From: Flavobacteriales bacterium
Lineage (GTDB): Bacteria; Bacteroidota; Bacteroidia; Flavobacteriales_F; PHOS-HE28
Direction: 5' to 3'
Length of the DNA stretch: 64,000 nt
NCBI GenBank assembly: GCA_019638115.1
Contig: JAHBUK010000006.1
Coordinates: 62,001-126,000, forward strand
The stretch's first letter is position 1. Every line of letters begins with the position of its first letter. Below are positions 22,303 to 31,045 of this stretch, piece by piece. Under the pieces are notes generated by a model that was not told the origin of the DNA, did not search any database, and worked only from the letters and a program-made list of their open reading frames with translations. The translations under genes and the position numbers were made by a program.

Positions 22303-23400
22303 TCATATCTGGTCCGGGCACGCCTTGAAGCGGACCGGCACTGCTGGGCGTTGTTTGAAGATGCGGACCACGGCGAACTCGATGCCGCCCCGGTTGCGGC
22401 TGGCGGGGACCAGGTCGCTGGTATTGATGTCATAGCTCATGCCGAAGGTCCAGTCGTCGTACTCGAAGCCGGCGTAGATGTACCCGGCGTCGTCCGCACG
22501 CCAATGGATGCCGAGTTGAACGGCGCGGTTCAAACCATAGCGATCGAGTAGGATGTAGCGCAAGTTGGAACCCAGATCGAGTTCGCGGAACGTACCCTGC
22601 GCCATGTATTGGGCCATGGGCAATAGGTCGAAGCGCTCGTGGATCGGGAACTGGGTGATCAGGTGGAAGGTCGAGCGTCTGTCCAGGGGGACACCGGGTT
22701 CGCCGAGGAAGCCGATGTCCGGCGTGGTGAGGTTGAAGACACCCACTCCGGCCTGCACCAGTTCGCGCTTGCTGGGTGCATAGCGATAGACAAGGCCAAC
22801 GTTCACATCGGGGTGCATCATTCCATCGCGATCGAAACGTTCACCGGTTGGCAGTGTGGGGTCGTAGGTGAAGCCGTTGTACTGGTTGTCGAAGGAAAGG
22901 GCCCTGCTATCGAGCGTTAGGGAGGTGAATCCGGCCTGAAGTCCAGCGGTGATGCTCTGTTCGCGCTCGGTGCCGAAACGCTGGGTCCAGCTTGCGCCGA
23001 TGCTGAAATGGAACTGGTTCAAACGGCTATCACCGGCCCGGTCGTTGAAGAGCCATGCGCCAACGCCCAAGCCTTGCACACCAAGAAAATCGCGCCCATC
23101 GCCACCCAAGCCAAGGGTTCGATACGGAACGGATACCGAGCGCCATTGCTGCCGAAAGATGCCGTTCGCTCGGTAGTCCCCATCGAACTGGCCGATGGTG
23201 CCCGGTCCAAGTGCCAGTGGTGCATTGAAGAACTGGGAGAAGTGGATGTCCTGGGCGTAGCTCCGCAGGGAACTCAGCGCCAACAGCACCACAAACACTC
23301 CGATGAACCGGCAATGGAGTAAGCGAGTGGCGAGTGGCGAGTGGGAGCAACTGATGCCCCACTCGCCACTCGCTACTCGATACTCGCCACTCATCTTCAT
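22303..23400 (-). CDS. PorP/SprF family T9SS membrane protein
   Basis: This 365-residue outer membrane beta-barrel of the PorP/SprF family has the hallmark start of the mature protein, QDIHFSQFFNAPLALGPGT, and further blocks GDYRANGIFRQQWRSV and YGLNRAVQLGIHWRADDAGYI. SprF-type proteins are needed for export of a linked type B cargo (as with SprB), here the 1,164-residue protein whose gene overlaps by 4 nt (ATGA). That overlap fixes the start at 23400. The first 30 residues (SGEYRVASGEWGISCSH) come from a GAGTGGCGAGT-family repeat and lie before a normal signal peptide (FIGVFVVLLALSSLRSYAQ). Confidence 0.88.
   Translation of the reverse strand: MKMSGEYRVASGEWGISCSHSPLATRLLHCRFIGVFVVLLALSSLRSYAQDIHFSQFFNAPLALGPGTIGQFDGDYRANGIFRQQWRSVSVPYRTLGLGGDGRDFLGVQGLGVGAWLFNDRAGDSRLNQFHFSIGASWTQRFGTEREQSITAGLQAGFTSLTLDSRALSFDNQYNGFTYDPTLPTGERFDRDGMMHPDVNVGLVYRYAPSKRELVQAGVGVFNLTTPDIGFLGEPGVPLDRRSTFHLITQFPIHERFDLLPMAQYMAQGTFRELDLGSNLRYILLDRYGLNRAVQLGIHWRADDAGYIYAGFEYDDWTFGMSYDINTSDLVPASRNRGGIEFAVVRIFKQRPAVPVRFKACPDQI
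23318..23396. repeat. Inverted short-word repeat at a gene start
   Basis: GAGTGGCGAGTGGCGAGTGG (about 23323-23345) faces CCACTCGCCACTCGCTACTC and further words (about 23359-23391) across about 14 nt. It is of the same family as 12558-12680, but here it lies inside the coding start of the PorP/SprF gene. Confidence 0.7.
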
Positions 23401-26400
23401 CGGATCACCGTCACATTACCCTTCGTGAAGTAGCGTTGGCCATCAGCGCAAACAGCGGTCAGGTGGTACACGAACACCGCCGGTCCTACCGCTTCTCCTT
23501 TGAACGTGCCGTCCCAACCGGTACTCTGGTCAAGCGTTTCGAAGACCTTCTCTCCCCAACGGTCGAAGACGAGGAATTCGAGGTCTGTGATGTTCCGGCC
23601 GCGCACGAATAGCAGGTCGTTCACACCATCCTTGTTGGGCGTGAAGGAATTGGGAACGAAGATGTCCGGGTCGCCACAGATCGCATCGTAAACGGTCACC
23701 GTCACGGTATCACTCTTGGTGCAGATGCCGTCGCTCACGGTCAGAACGAACGTGGTGGTCTGTTGCACGATAGCCGTTGGGGACGGGCTGGCCGGATCGC
23801 TCACGGATCCTGCGGGCTCCCAGGAATAGATCACGCCACTGCTTGGCGTAGCGCCCAATTGTACCACCGTGCCGGGGGCCACGGTCGTCTGGTCCACGCT
23901 GGCGCTTACCGTGTTTCCGTCGATCAATGAGACATTGACACTGATGGTCCCGTTCCAGGAACATCCCGATGGGCTTGTAACAGAAACCCCGTAGCCCGTT
24001 GTCTCGATCGGAGCTACAACGGCCACACTGCTGCCCTGTCCGCTCACGATGTCCTCCTCCGGGAACCAGGTAATGACGGAGCCTGGATCGGCGCCGGTCA
24101 GCACAAGACGTGCTTGGTCGTTGGTGCAGATCAGGCTATCGCCGGTCAGCTCGATGTTTCCCAGCGAGATGGTCACGTTCACACTGTCCACGGACAAGCA
24201 AGGCCGCAACACGCCAGCCTGTACGTAGTATGTGCCGCTAACGGCAGGCGTTACGAAAGCCGTGCTGTCTTCGGCTGAACTGTTCAGTACATCAGTGAAG
24301 TCCGGGTTGGATGACCAGAGGTAAGTGTTGGAAGTGCCGAAGCTTGTGGCCACGAGCGTGAAGCCGTTGATAGGCCCACAGATGAGCGTATCGTTCATGG
24401 CTTGGAGCGCCGGCACTTCGTCGAGCACGATCACGGTACGGCTCACTTGATCGGAGAAGTTGCAGCTCGCAGGGTTCGTGCTGGTAAGGGTTACCACATA
24501 AGTGCCGGGTCCCGCATACGTATGGGTCGGAGACTGCTCGGTGCTGGTGTTACCGTCTCCGAAGGTCCACGATTGGCCGCTTGCACCGCCGCTCAGGTTG
24601 TTGAACGTGATGGTGGATCCCGCACATGCGGTATCCGGAGCGGTGAAGTTGGCGATCACCAGCGGCGCATCGAAGTCCATTTTCAGCAGCCCGTTGTTGC
24701 AGCCGCCACTGTTGTTCGTGGCGCTCCACGCATTGGGTGTGGTGGGGAAGTCGCTATTGCCCTGGCATCCCGCGCATACGCTCTGGTACACACGTCCTCT
24801 CCGGTCGAAACGGCTGGTGCCACCATCCACGTGCTCCGGACTGGTAGGACCACCATAGAATGTCGCATAGTCCAATGCGTTCATATTGATGTCGAAGACG
24901 GCGAGGTAGAGGTCGTGGCCGGTGGTGGTGGTCTGGATGGCATTGGGCGTTACCGGCAGGTTGGCCGTGGTCAGTCCACCACCGAGACCTCCGGCATTAC
25001 TACCCCACCCGCTGGTGTAGATCTTGTCGCAGACATCCACCAGGAAGGCGGTCGGCGAGATGTCCGGCGTGCCATCGCCACTGCCCACGCGGGAGCTGAG
25101 TTGTACGGCATCCAGGTCCGGGCTGAGCTTGGTGATGAACTGGCCACCGCCAGGCAGGTTGTAGGGTGCGTTGAAAATGAGTTGACCTTGGGGTGCGGAG
25201 GTCTGGCCGAATAGGTAGACCGAACCAGGTCCGTCCAGTTCCACGAAGTAGGCTTGGTCGTAAGCGCTGCTTCCCCAGTAGCTCAAGCGCTCTATGATAT
25301 TCCCGTTGGCACTGAAGCGGGCAACGAACGCATCGGCTGCACCACCGTTGAATCCGGCATTGATCGCTCCCGCTGATGTTGGCAGGTCCGTGCTGTTCGT
25401 GCCTCCGCACACGTACAGCCTTCCTGATGCATCCAATTCGCCGGCGTACAAAGCATCGGCACCTGTACCGCCGATGTAGCTCCCGTATTGCAGTTGGGTC
25501 AGTCCGGGGTTGAAGCGCGCCACATATCCATCGTGGCTGCCACCGCCGAAGTTGGGTTGCGCCGCATTGGGTGTCACGGGCATGTTGGTGCTTTGTGTGC
25601 AGCTCGTTATCCACACGTTGCCCAATGCATCCAGTAGCACTTCACCCCGCACTTCATCCGCATAGTTGAACTTAAGCCCTGTTCCGGAATTGAGACCGTC
25701 GTTGCCACTGCCTCCGAGGAACGTGGACGCCAGCAATTGGGAGCCGTTGGCGCTCAGCTTCGCCACGATCATGTCCGAGCCGTTGGGGTAGGAGAGGCCC
25801 AGTCCGGCCGGCGTGAAGGAGGTTCCTCCTCCGAAGGAATTATCGAATGCGCCAGCCGTTATCGGGAAGTTGGCGGAAGCGGTGGTGCCGAGCACATGGA
25901 GCTGGTCATTCCCGTCCACGATCAAGCTGTGCGGCATTTCCGCAGCATTACCGCCGAGGTAGGTGCTCCAGATCAAGAAGGAGCCGGTCGTATCATACTT
26001 GGTGATGGCGATGTCCGTGGTGCCACCGGCCCAAGTGGTGGCATAGGCACCCAAGGTGGTGGGGTACTCGTTGCCGAACGCGGTGCTGCCTGCGTAGAGA
26101 AAGCCGGCATTGTCGAAGGTGGCGGTGTACCCGAAGTTGTTGCTGACCGACCCGGAGAAGGTTGCGAAGCTCAAGGTCGGGTCAATGACCAATTCATAAC
26201 GTGCGTCGTAGCTGCCAACACGGAAACCGACAACGCCATTCTTCAGCGTATAGGTGCATGCAACGGTGCGTCGCTCCTCGCCGATATCCTGATAGGCGAG
26301 CGGGATGCGTTCTACCATGCGTCCGAGCGTGGTCTCCACCAGAAGCGCACCATCGCGGAGTTTCACGCTGCTGGCCCCCTTGTAGCTCAGTTGCAGCAAG

Positions 26401-26891
26401 GACGGGTCGCTACCCGCATCAAAGACCAGGTCATACTTCAATCCGCTTCGCCCTTCACGGAATACCGCCTTGCATCCCGGCGACACGTTGTGCAGCGTTA
26501 TTTGGCGGAAGCTCCTTGCATCGCTGGCCCAGCGGGTACGGTCGTTGCCGAGAAAGAAGTGGGACCGCTCAGGAAGCGGTGCCTCTGAGCTGACCCATGC
26601 CTCCGGGGTGCTGTTCAGGAATTCCAAACGGACGGAATGGTGCCGGAGCGTGGCGCCATCCCTGATCGGGTCGAAATGGACATTGGCATGCGCAGCGTTC
26701 AGTGCTCCAGCATCAAATCGGTCTATCACCAGCGCATTCGGCTCCACCCAGATGGTGGCCTCAGGTAGGTCTGCCCGATGAGTGACCGCGCCGGTCCATT
26801 GTCCTTTGTTCTCCACGAATCGCGTTCCTCCCTGGCCGTGCACAGCAGTGCCGACAAGCAAAAGGGCAAGGGATGGGTACGTGAAGGTCAT
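23397..26891 (-). CDS. Giant surface protein with T9SS type B tail
   Basis: The product has 1,164 residues. A signal peptide (ALLLVGTAVHGQ) is followed by a DUF7948-like N-terminal domain (25-240: FVENKGQWTGAVTHRADL, LKYDLVFDAGSD), SBBP-type beta-propeller repeats (245-700: IAITKYDTTGSFLIWSTYLG, VARFNPGLTQLQYGSYIGG), a PKD domain (about 750-830: SWTFGDGNTSTEQSPTHTYA), further Ig-like domains and a type B tail (FVPNSFTPNKDGVNDLLFV, FDRWGEKVFET). Such proteins are surface adhesins or gliding-related filaments exported by the T9SS with a SprF partner, which is encoded next. A TACTTTCG box lies at 26907-26914. The ligand is unknown. Confidence 0.9.
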   Translation of the reverse strand: MTFTYPSLALLLVGTAVHGQGGTRFVENKGQWTGAVTHRADLPEATIWVEPNALVIDRFDAGALNAAHANVHFDPIRDGATLRHHSVRLEFLNSTPEAWVSSEAPLPERSHFFLGNDRTRWASDARSFRQITLHNVSPGCKAVFREGRSGLKYDLVFDAGSDPSLLQLSYKGASSVKLRDGALLVETTLGRMVERIPLAYQDIGEERRTVACTYTLKNGVVGFRVGSYDARYELVIDPTLSFATFSGSVSNNFGYTATFDNAGFLYAGSTAFGNEYPTTLGAYATTWAGGTTDIAITKYDTTGSFLIWSTYLGGNAAEMPHSLIVDGNDQLHVLGTTASANFPITAGAFDNSFGGGTSFTPAGLGLSYPNGSDMIVAKLSANGSQLLASTFLGGSGNDGLNSGTGLKFNYADEVRGEVLLDALGNVWITSCTQSTNMPVTPNAAQPNFGGGSHDGYVARFNPGLTQLQYGSYIGGTGADALYAGELDASGRLYVCGGTNSTDLPTSAGAINAGFNGGAADAFVARFSANGNIIERLSYWGSSAYDQAYFVELDGPGSVYLFGQTSAPQGQLIFNAPYNLPGGGQFITKLSPDLDAVQLSSRVGSGDGTPDISPTAFLVDVCDKIYTSGWGSNAGGLGGGLTTANLPVTPNAIQTTTTGHDLYLAVFDINMNALDYATFYGGPTSPEHVDGGTSRFDRRGRVYQSVCAGCQGNSDFPTTPNAWSATNNSGGCNNGLLKMDFDAPLVIANFTAPDTACAGSTITFNNLSGGASGQSWTFGDGNTSTEQSPTHTYAGPGTYVVTLTSTNPASCNFSDQVSRTVIVLDEVPALQAMNDTLICGPINGFTLVATSFGTSNTYLWSSNPDFTDVLNSSAEDSTAFVTPAVSGTYYVQAGVLRPCLSVDSVNVTISLGNIELTGDSLICTNDQARLVLTGADPGSVITWFPEEDIVSGQGSSVAVVAPIETTGYGVSVTSPSGCSWNGTISVNVSLIDGNTVSASVDQTTVAPGTVVQLGATPSSGVIYSWEPAGSVSDPASPSPTAIVQQTTTFVLTVSDGICTKSDTVTVTVYDAICGDPDIFVPNSFTPNKDGVNDLLFVRGRNITDLEFLVFDRWGEKVFETLDQSTGWDGTFKGEAVGPAVFVYHLTAVCADGQRYFTKGNVTVIR

Positions 26892-27215
26892 GCGCTGTTA
26901 TCACGACGAAAGTAGATAGAGGAATGGTGCCTTGGTCCGTGCTGTTGTGATATCCCCGGATCGTTGGACCGAATGTGGGGGCTGATCAACGTAAGGCAAG
27001 TACGCCGAACCCGTAAACCCGGTGACGTAACTCACAATACACGTCGCGACAGCGTACTGTGGACATGCATGAGCCGTTCAGGTCCATGCCTGGGTCGGGG
27101 TTCCCGAAGAATTCAGCAAGACCAGCGCATGGGACGAGTACGAACAAGAAGCACCGAGAGAGGGATCCGGGATGACCGTTCTGCTGACCGTGCCGATCAG
27201 TTCATGGGGCCACCC
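26892..27215. other. Gap between the two surface-protein operons
   Basis: This 324-nt gap has no supported gene. A TACTTTCG sequence on the minus strand (26907-26914), one mismatch from TAnnTTTG, is a candidate -7 box for the 1,164-residue protein, but it leaves a very short leader. Nothing else was recognised. Confidence 0.4.
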
Positions 27216-27845
27216 TCAATTGTTCGAAGAGCTCGGGCGCTTCACAGGGAAGTAGGTGCTGAGCTCAACCCTACGGTTGCGCTGGCGGCCTTCTTTGGTG
27301 GAGTTGACCGCAACGGGATGAAGTTCTCCCCATCCTTTGGCCTTCAGACGATGGTCTTCCAAGCCTTTGTCCATCATGAATTTCTTCACTTCCAAAGCAC
27401 GCAAGTCGCTCAGCACTTGATTCTCATCGAACGTACCTATGCTATCGGTATGTGCGTCAATGTGAAGTACGGCTCGCGGGTGGTCGTTCAGTACTTGGGC
27501 CAGGTGCTCAAGCCATGGCATGTACTCATCTTGTATTGCGGTTCCATAGGCAGGGAAGAGCAGCGCGCTTGCACGCACAATGTTGAGCTCGGGAATGTTG
27601 ATGTGGATCTGCAAATACAGGCTCTTGTCCTTTCCCGGAACCGGTGGAGCGAGGTGCTCGTCGATCGGCATCGTTTGGAATTTCGCCAGGGTCTGTGCGA
27701 AGCGGATCACCTCCTCGTCGCTCATTTCAGGCGTAGCACTATGCAAGGTGCGTTTCGGAATAGCCGCTACCTCCTGATCAACGCCCTGTCCAAAGCAGAC
27801 GCTCAGGAGGCCAATGGTCAAGATCGAACAGATGGAGCGGTACAT
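27216..27845 (-). CDS. Small OmpA family protein
   Basis: The product has 209 residues with signal peptide SICSILTIGLLSVCFGQ. The OmpA domain covers about residues 90-205: INIPELNIVRASALLFPAYG, then VLHIDAHTDSIGTFDENQVL and AKGWGELHPVAVNSTKEGRQ, ending QRNRRVELSTYF. These residues bind peptidoglycan. The protein is probably periplasmic and helps hold the neighbouring outer membrane complex to the wall. It follows the large PD40/OmpA gene by 90 nt on the same strand and looks like an extra member of that operon. The opening (26-75) is not recognised. Confidence 0.87.
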   Translation of the reverse strand: MYRSICSILTIGLLSVCFGQGVDQEVAAIPKRTLHSATPEMSDEEVIRFAQTLAKFQTMPIDEHLAPPVPGKDKSLYLQIHINIPELNIVRASALLFPAYGTAIQDEYMPWLEHLAQVLNDHPRAVLHIDAHTDSIGTFDENQVLSDLRALEVKKFMMDKGLEDHRLKAKGWGELHPVAVNSTKEGRQRNRRVELSTYFPVKRPSSSNN

Positions 27846-27935
27846 GGTGTGTGTCGGTCAGGGTCGGTCCCATACCGTGGCCCCCGTTCTACGAAGCTCC
27901 TGCGCGCAGGTTGCGCTGAGTTTTTGGATGACGCG

Positions 27936-30122
27936 TCAAGGCATGCTGCTCAGTGACTTGGCATCCTCCACGACCACCATTCGGAACTCCACTCGCCGGT
28001 TCCGACTTCTACCGGATTCTGTTTTGTTGGAAGCAATGGGCTGGTTCTTTCCATGCCCGATGGACTTCAACCTCGATGGGTCCACCTGACGCTCTACGAG
28101 ATAGGCTTGAACGGAAGCTGCGCGGCGATCGGAGAGGTCCATGTTGTATGCGAAGCTGCCTACATCATCCGTATGTGCTTCGATCACGATCTGCAGGGTG
28201 GGGTGTTGCTGCAAGAGCTTCACAACCTCATCAAGGACTTCTTCGGATCCGGGTTCCAGTTCGGCGCTTTTGAACGCGAAAGGGATGGAGTTCACCGAGA
28301 GCTTCTTGTTCTTCAGGTCGCGCAAGCCGGCCAAGCCCAACGAACTCATGTCCATCAGCTTCTCCTGTTCTATTTGGAACACCTCCGCGTCCATGAAGTC
28401 CAACTCGCGTACCTTCTTGTACACTTGGTACAGTTGCTCCATGTTGTCGGCGTCGCCCACCGTGTAGATGTACACGCTGGCTACCGGGTCGAAACGTTCA
28501 ACAACGCGGTAGAACTTGCTGATCTCCATGAAGGTCGGGGAATCCAAGCTTACACGCTCCTTGCTCTTGAAGAGCTCAACGGCGAATTTGGCGTCGTTGA
28601 TGGCAAGACCTTCGATCATCATCTCATCGAACGGAAGCTCCTGAAGCTCGTAGCTGCGGGTCTGTCCGAAGGCATCCTGATAGACGACCGTAACGGCCAT
28701 GTCCTCGTTCTCGCGGTACTTGTCCACTACCACCACCTTACGGGTGTTGCACTGCGAGGGGATGTTGCCGTATTGGTCGGGCTTGCCAAGTATGTTGAGC
28801 TTCACCGTGTAGGTGCCGGCATTGCGATACTGGTGCATCATCAATTCTCCCATGGCAACGTTGCCGTCACCGAGGTCCCAGTGGTACTCCTTGGGTGTCA
28901 TTTCCGGAACATGGCTGTGCCGCGGGTCGAATACGAGTCTCCGTCCGGTACGGATGGTGTCCGGGGCACTGATGAACGCTTGCTCCCGTTGCGTTACGTG
29001 CACTTCGTTGGATTGCAGCGTATGGAAGGTGGCTCCCGTTTTACGGTCCACAAGCAAGGATCTTACCGTGTAAGTGCCAGGGCCGTTGTAGCAATGTTCC
29101 GCTCTATTGCCGCTTATACGGGTCCCATCACCAAGGTCCCAGACGTGATCCAACGGAAGGGAGGAAGTGGCCGGATGTGTCTTGTCCTTGAAGACATAGC
29201 AGTAGTTGTTCAGCTGCTGTTCAGAGCATTCCTGGAACCGTTCTATGGTATAGGTCACACGGTAAATGCGGTCCGTACCACTTCGGTCGGATGACATGAG
29301 GTGTACCATCGGGTCGTTGGTGGGCACATGGCCATGGTCATTGGAAGGCCCATTGATCGGGGGCGGCAATGCTTTCGGAGAAGTCCAGGACGTACCACTA
29401 CCAATGGACGTATGGATGTCCGCTCGACCTTGGCCACCAGGACGGTCGCTTGAGAAATGCATGACTCTGTTCCGAATGCTCGGATAGGCATCGTTGTAGG
29501 AGGTGTTGAGCTCGGGGCCGGCATTGGTCGGTGCGCTCCATTCATTCCTGGTCAGTACGGAAAAATAGATGTCCAAGCCACCCAGGCCCCCGGGTATGTC
29601 GCTGGCGAAGTACAAGGTGTCCCCGGACGCACTGAAGGCAGGATGCATCATGGAGTACTTGCCCGAGTTGTGCTGGAAAGGAATTGCTTCGGTCCATACG
29701 CCGTTCACCAGGTCGGAGAAGAACAGACCGAGCTGTCCACTACCGGCTTTATTGCTTGATGCGTTCTTCGGTATGACCAGGTTACGGGTGTAGCAGATCG
29801 TACGTCCATCACTGCTGAACGCGGCCGGACCTTCGTTAACGGGAGTTGTGAGCGTGGTGCTGAAGAGTGCTGGTATACCGGCCTTTCCGTCCTTCATCGG
29901 CACCCAGTACAGGTCGCTCAGCGCTTTTCCACTTTTGGCGTCCGTGTATCCGATCGCAGCACTTGCTTCGCGCACGGATGACATCACGAAGCCGGAGTCC
30001 AGAAAGCACGGTGCATAGTCTTCGCCACCCGGACGAATATCCAGAGGCGTTACTTCGATCACCGGTTGTGCACCCGCGATCAAGGCCGACAAGGCGGACA
30101 GGAGAAGTGTGGGGCTTCGCAT
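27936..30122 (-). CDS. PD40/PKD/OmpA family protein
   Basis: The product has 728 residues. A signal (LLLSALSALIAGAQ) is followed by PD40 propeller repeats (about 30-290: TICYTRNLVIPKN, TLYFASDIPGGLGGLDIYF, VMHFSSDRPGGQGRADI), two PKD-like domains (about 325-475: VWDLGDGTRISGNRAEHCY, YHWDLGDGNVAMGELMMHQY), a linker with several YxV-type strands and a C-terminal OmpA domain (615-725: FKSAELEPGSEEVLDEVV, IVIEAHTDDVGSFAYNM). It resembles proteins encoded with PorP/SprF that link T9SS cargo systems to peptidoglycan. It starts with a 1-nt overlap (TAATG) on the PorP/SprF stop. Confidence 0.9.
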   Translation of the reverse strand: MRSPTLLLSALSALIAGAQPVIEVTPLDIRPGGEDYAPCFLDSGFVMSSVREASAAIGYTDAKSGKALSDLYWVPMKDGKAGIPALFSTTLTTPVNEGPAAFSSDGRTICYTRNLVIPKNASSNKAGSGQLGLFFSDLVNGVWTEAIPFQHNSGKYSMMHPAFSASGDTLYFASDIPGGLGGLDIYFSVLTRNEWSAPTNAGPELNTSYNDAYPSIRNRVMHFSSDRPGGQGRADIHTSIGSGTSWTSPKALPPPINGPSNDHGHVPTNDPMVHLMSSDRSGTDRIYRVTYTIERFQECSEQQLNNYCYVFKDKTHPATSSLPLDHVWDLGDGTRISGNRAEHCYNGPGTYTVRSLLVDRKTGATFHTLQSNEVHVTQREQAFISAPDTIRTGRRLVFDPRHSHVPEMTPKEYHWDLGDGNVAMGELMMHQYRNAGTYTVKLNILGKPDQYGNIPSQCNTRKVVVVDKYRENEDMAVTVVYQDAFGQTRSYELQELPFDEMMIEGLAINDAKFAVELFKSKERVSLDSPTFMEISKFYRVVERFDPVASVYIYTVGDADNMEQLYQVYKKVRELDFMDAEVFQIEQEKLMDMSSLGLAGLRDLKNKKLSVNSIPFAFKSAELEPGSEEVLDEVVKLLQQHPTLQIVIEAHTDDVGSFAYNMDLSDRRAASVQAYLVERQVDPSRLKSIGHGKNQPIASNKTESGRSRNRRVEFRMVVVEDAKSLSSMP

Positions 30123-31045
30123 TAGAAGTAGCGTGGATCGCGGACACGAATGCGGTATCCGAATTCGTACTGGACCATCAGTTCATGGGATCCGCTGTGG
30201 TAGCGGCTGATGGGGGAGAGACCAATATCGTAGGCGTATCCGAAGCGCCATTGTGGCGTGGGTAGCACCTCCAGCATGCCGATCACGGCATCGTTCGTAC
30301 GGTATGATGCGCCCACCCAGACCTTGTCCTTGATGATCAGATTGGCGCTCAGATCGGCCTGAACCCCGCTTTCGGGGCGATAGCGGACCAAAGCGCTGGG
30401 CTTCAGCTTCAACTCCTGGTCTATTTTCCAGAGATAGCCGCCGGTCAGCATGGGTTGAAGGTCCGTTCGTGTGCTGCTGATCATCCATCCGCGCTCCTGC
30501 GTGTTGTAGGAATGCGCCAGTAGGAATGGAGCCGAAGCACCCACGAACCAGGACTTCGTGTAGTAGTACACTCCGCTCGAGAAGTTCGGACGCCATGCGC
30601 TTCGTGTCGGTTCAGCAAAGGCCGCGTCCTCGGATTGTTGGATCGCTACGGTATGCCAATCGCCGCGCAACATGGTCACACCTGCGCCAATGCCGAACGC
30701 CAGCTTTCCTTTCGGGAAACGGATGCGGTATGCGTAGTTGGTGAAGAAGCCGGTCTCGTTGCTTACACCGATCCGATCATTGAAGAGCATGAGCCCGAGC
30801 CCGACCTTCTTTTTGTTCACGGGCGAGTGTATGCTGAACACCTGTGTGGATGGTGCTCCTGAGAATCCCACCCATTGCTGGCGGTAGGTCAGGTTTGCGG
30901 CGAGCACATCCCTGCTGCCTGCGTATGCTGAGTTGATGAGCAGACCATTGAACAGGTATTGGCTGGTGAGCGGTGTGTGTTGCGCATTGGCCCACGCACC
31001 CATGAACACGATGGTCCAGGTCAGTATGGAGGAGCGCAGGTTCAT
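30122..31045 (-). CDS. PorP/SprF family T9SS membrane protein
   Basis: The product has 307 residues with signal peptide SILTWTIVFMGAWANAQ. The typical start of the mature chain is present (HTPLTSQYLFNGLLINSAYA) with LTYRQQWVGFSGAPSTQVFS, and the last strands include RFGYAYDIGLSPISRYHSGS and HELMVQYEFGYR, hallmarks of the family. It forms an outer membrane barrel that helps export the linked type B cargo, here the 1,934-residue protein, whose stop it overlaps by 4 nt. It is a divergent paralogue of the 22303-23400 protein. Pairing with its own cargo is inferred from position. Confidence 0.9.
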   Translation of the reverse strand: MNLRSSILTWTIVFMGAWANAQHTPLTSQYLFNGLLINSAYAGSRDVLAANLTYRQQWVGFSGAPSTQVFSIHSPVNKKKVGLGLMLFNDRIGVSNETGFFTNYAYRIRFPKGKLAFGIGAGVTMLRGDWHTVAIQQSEDAAFAEPTRSAWRPNFSSGVYYYTKSWFVGASAPFLLAHSYNTQERGWMISSTRTDLQPMLTGGYLWKIDQELKLKPSALVRYRPESGVQADLSANLIIKDKVWVGASYRTNDAVIGMLEVLPTPQWRFGYAYDIGLSPISRYHSGSHELMVQYEFGYRIRVRDPRYF

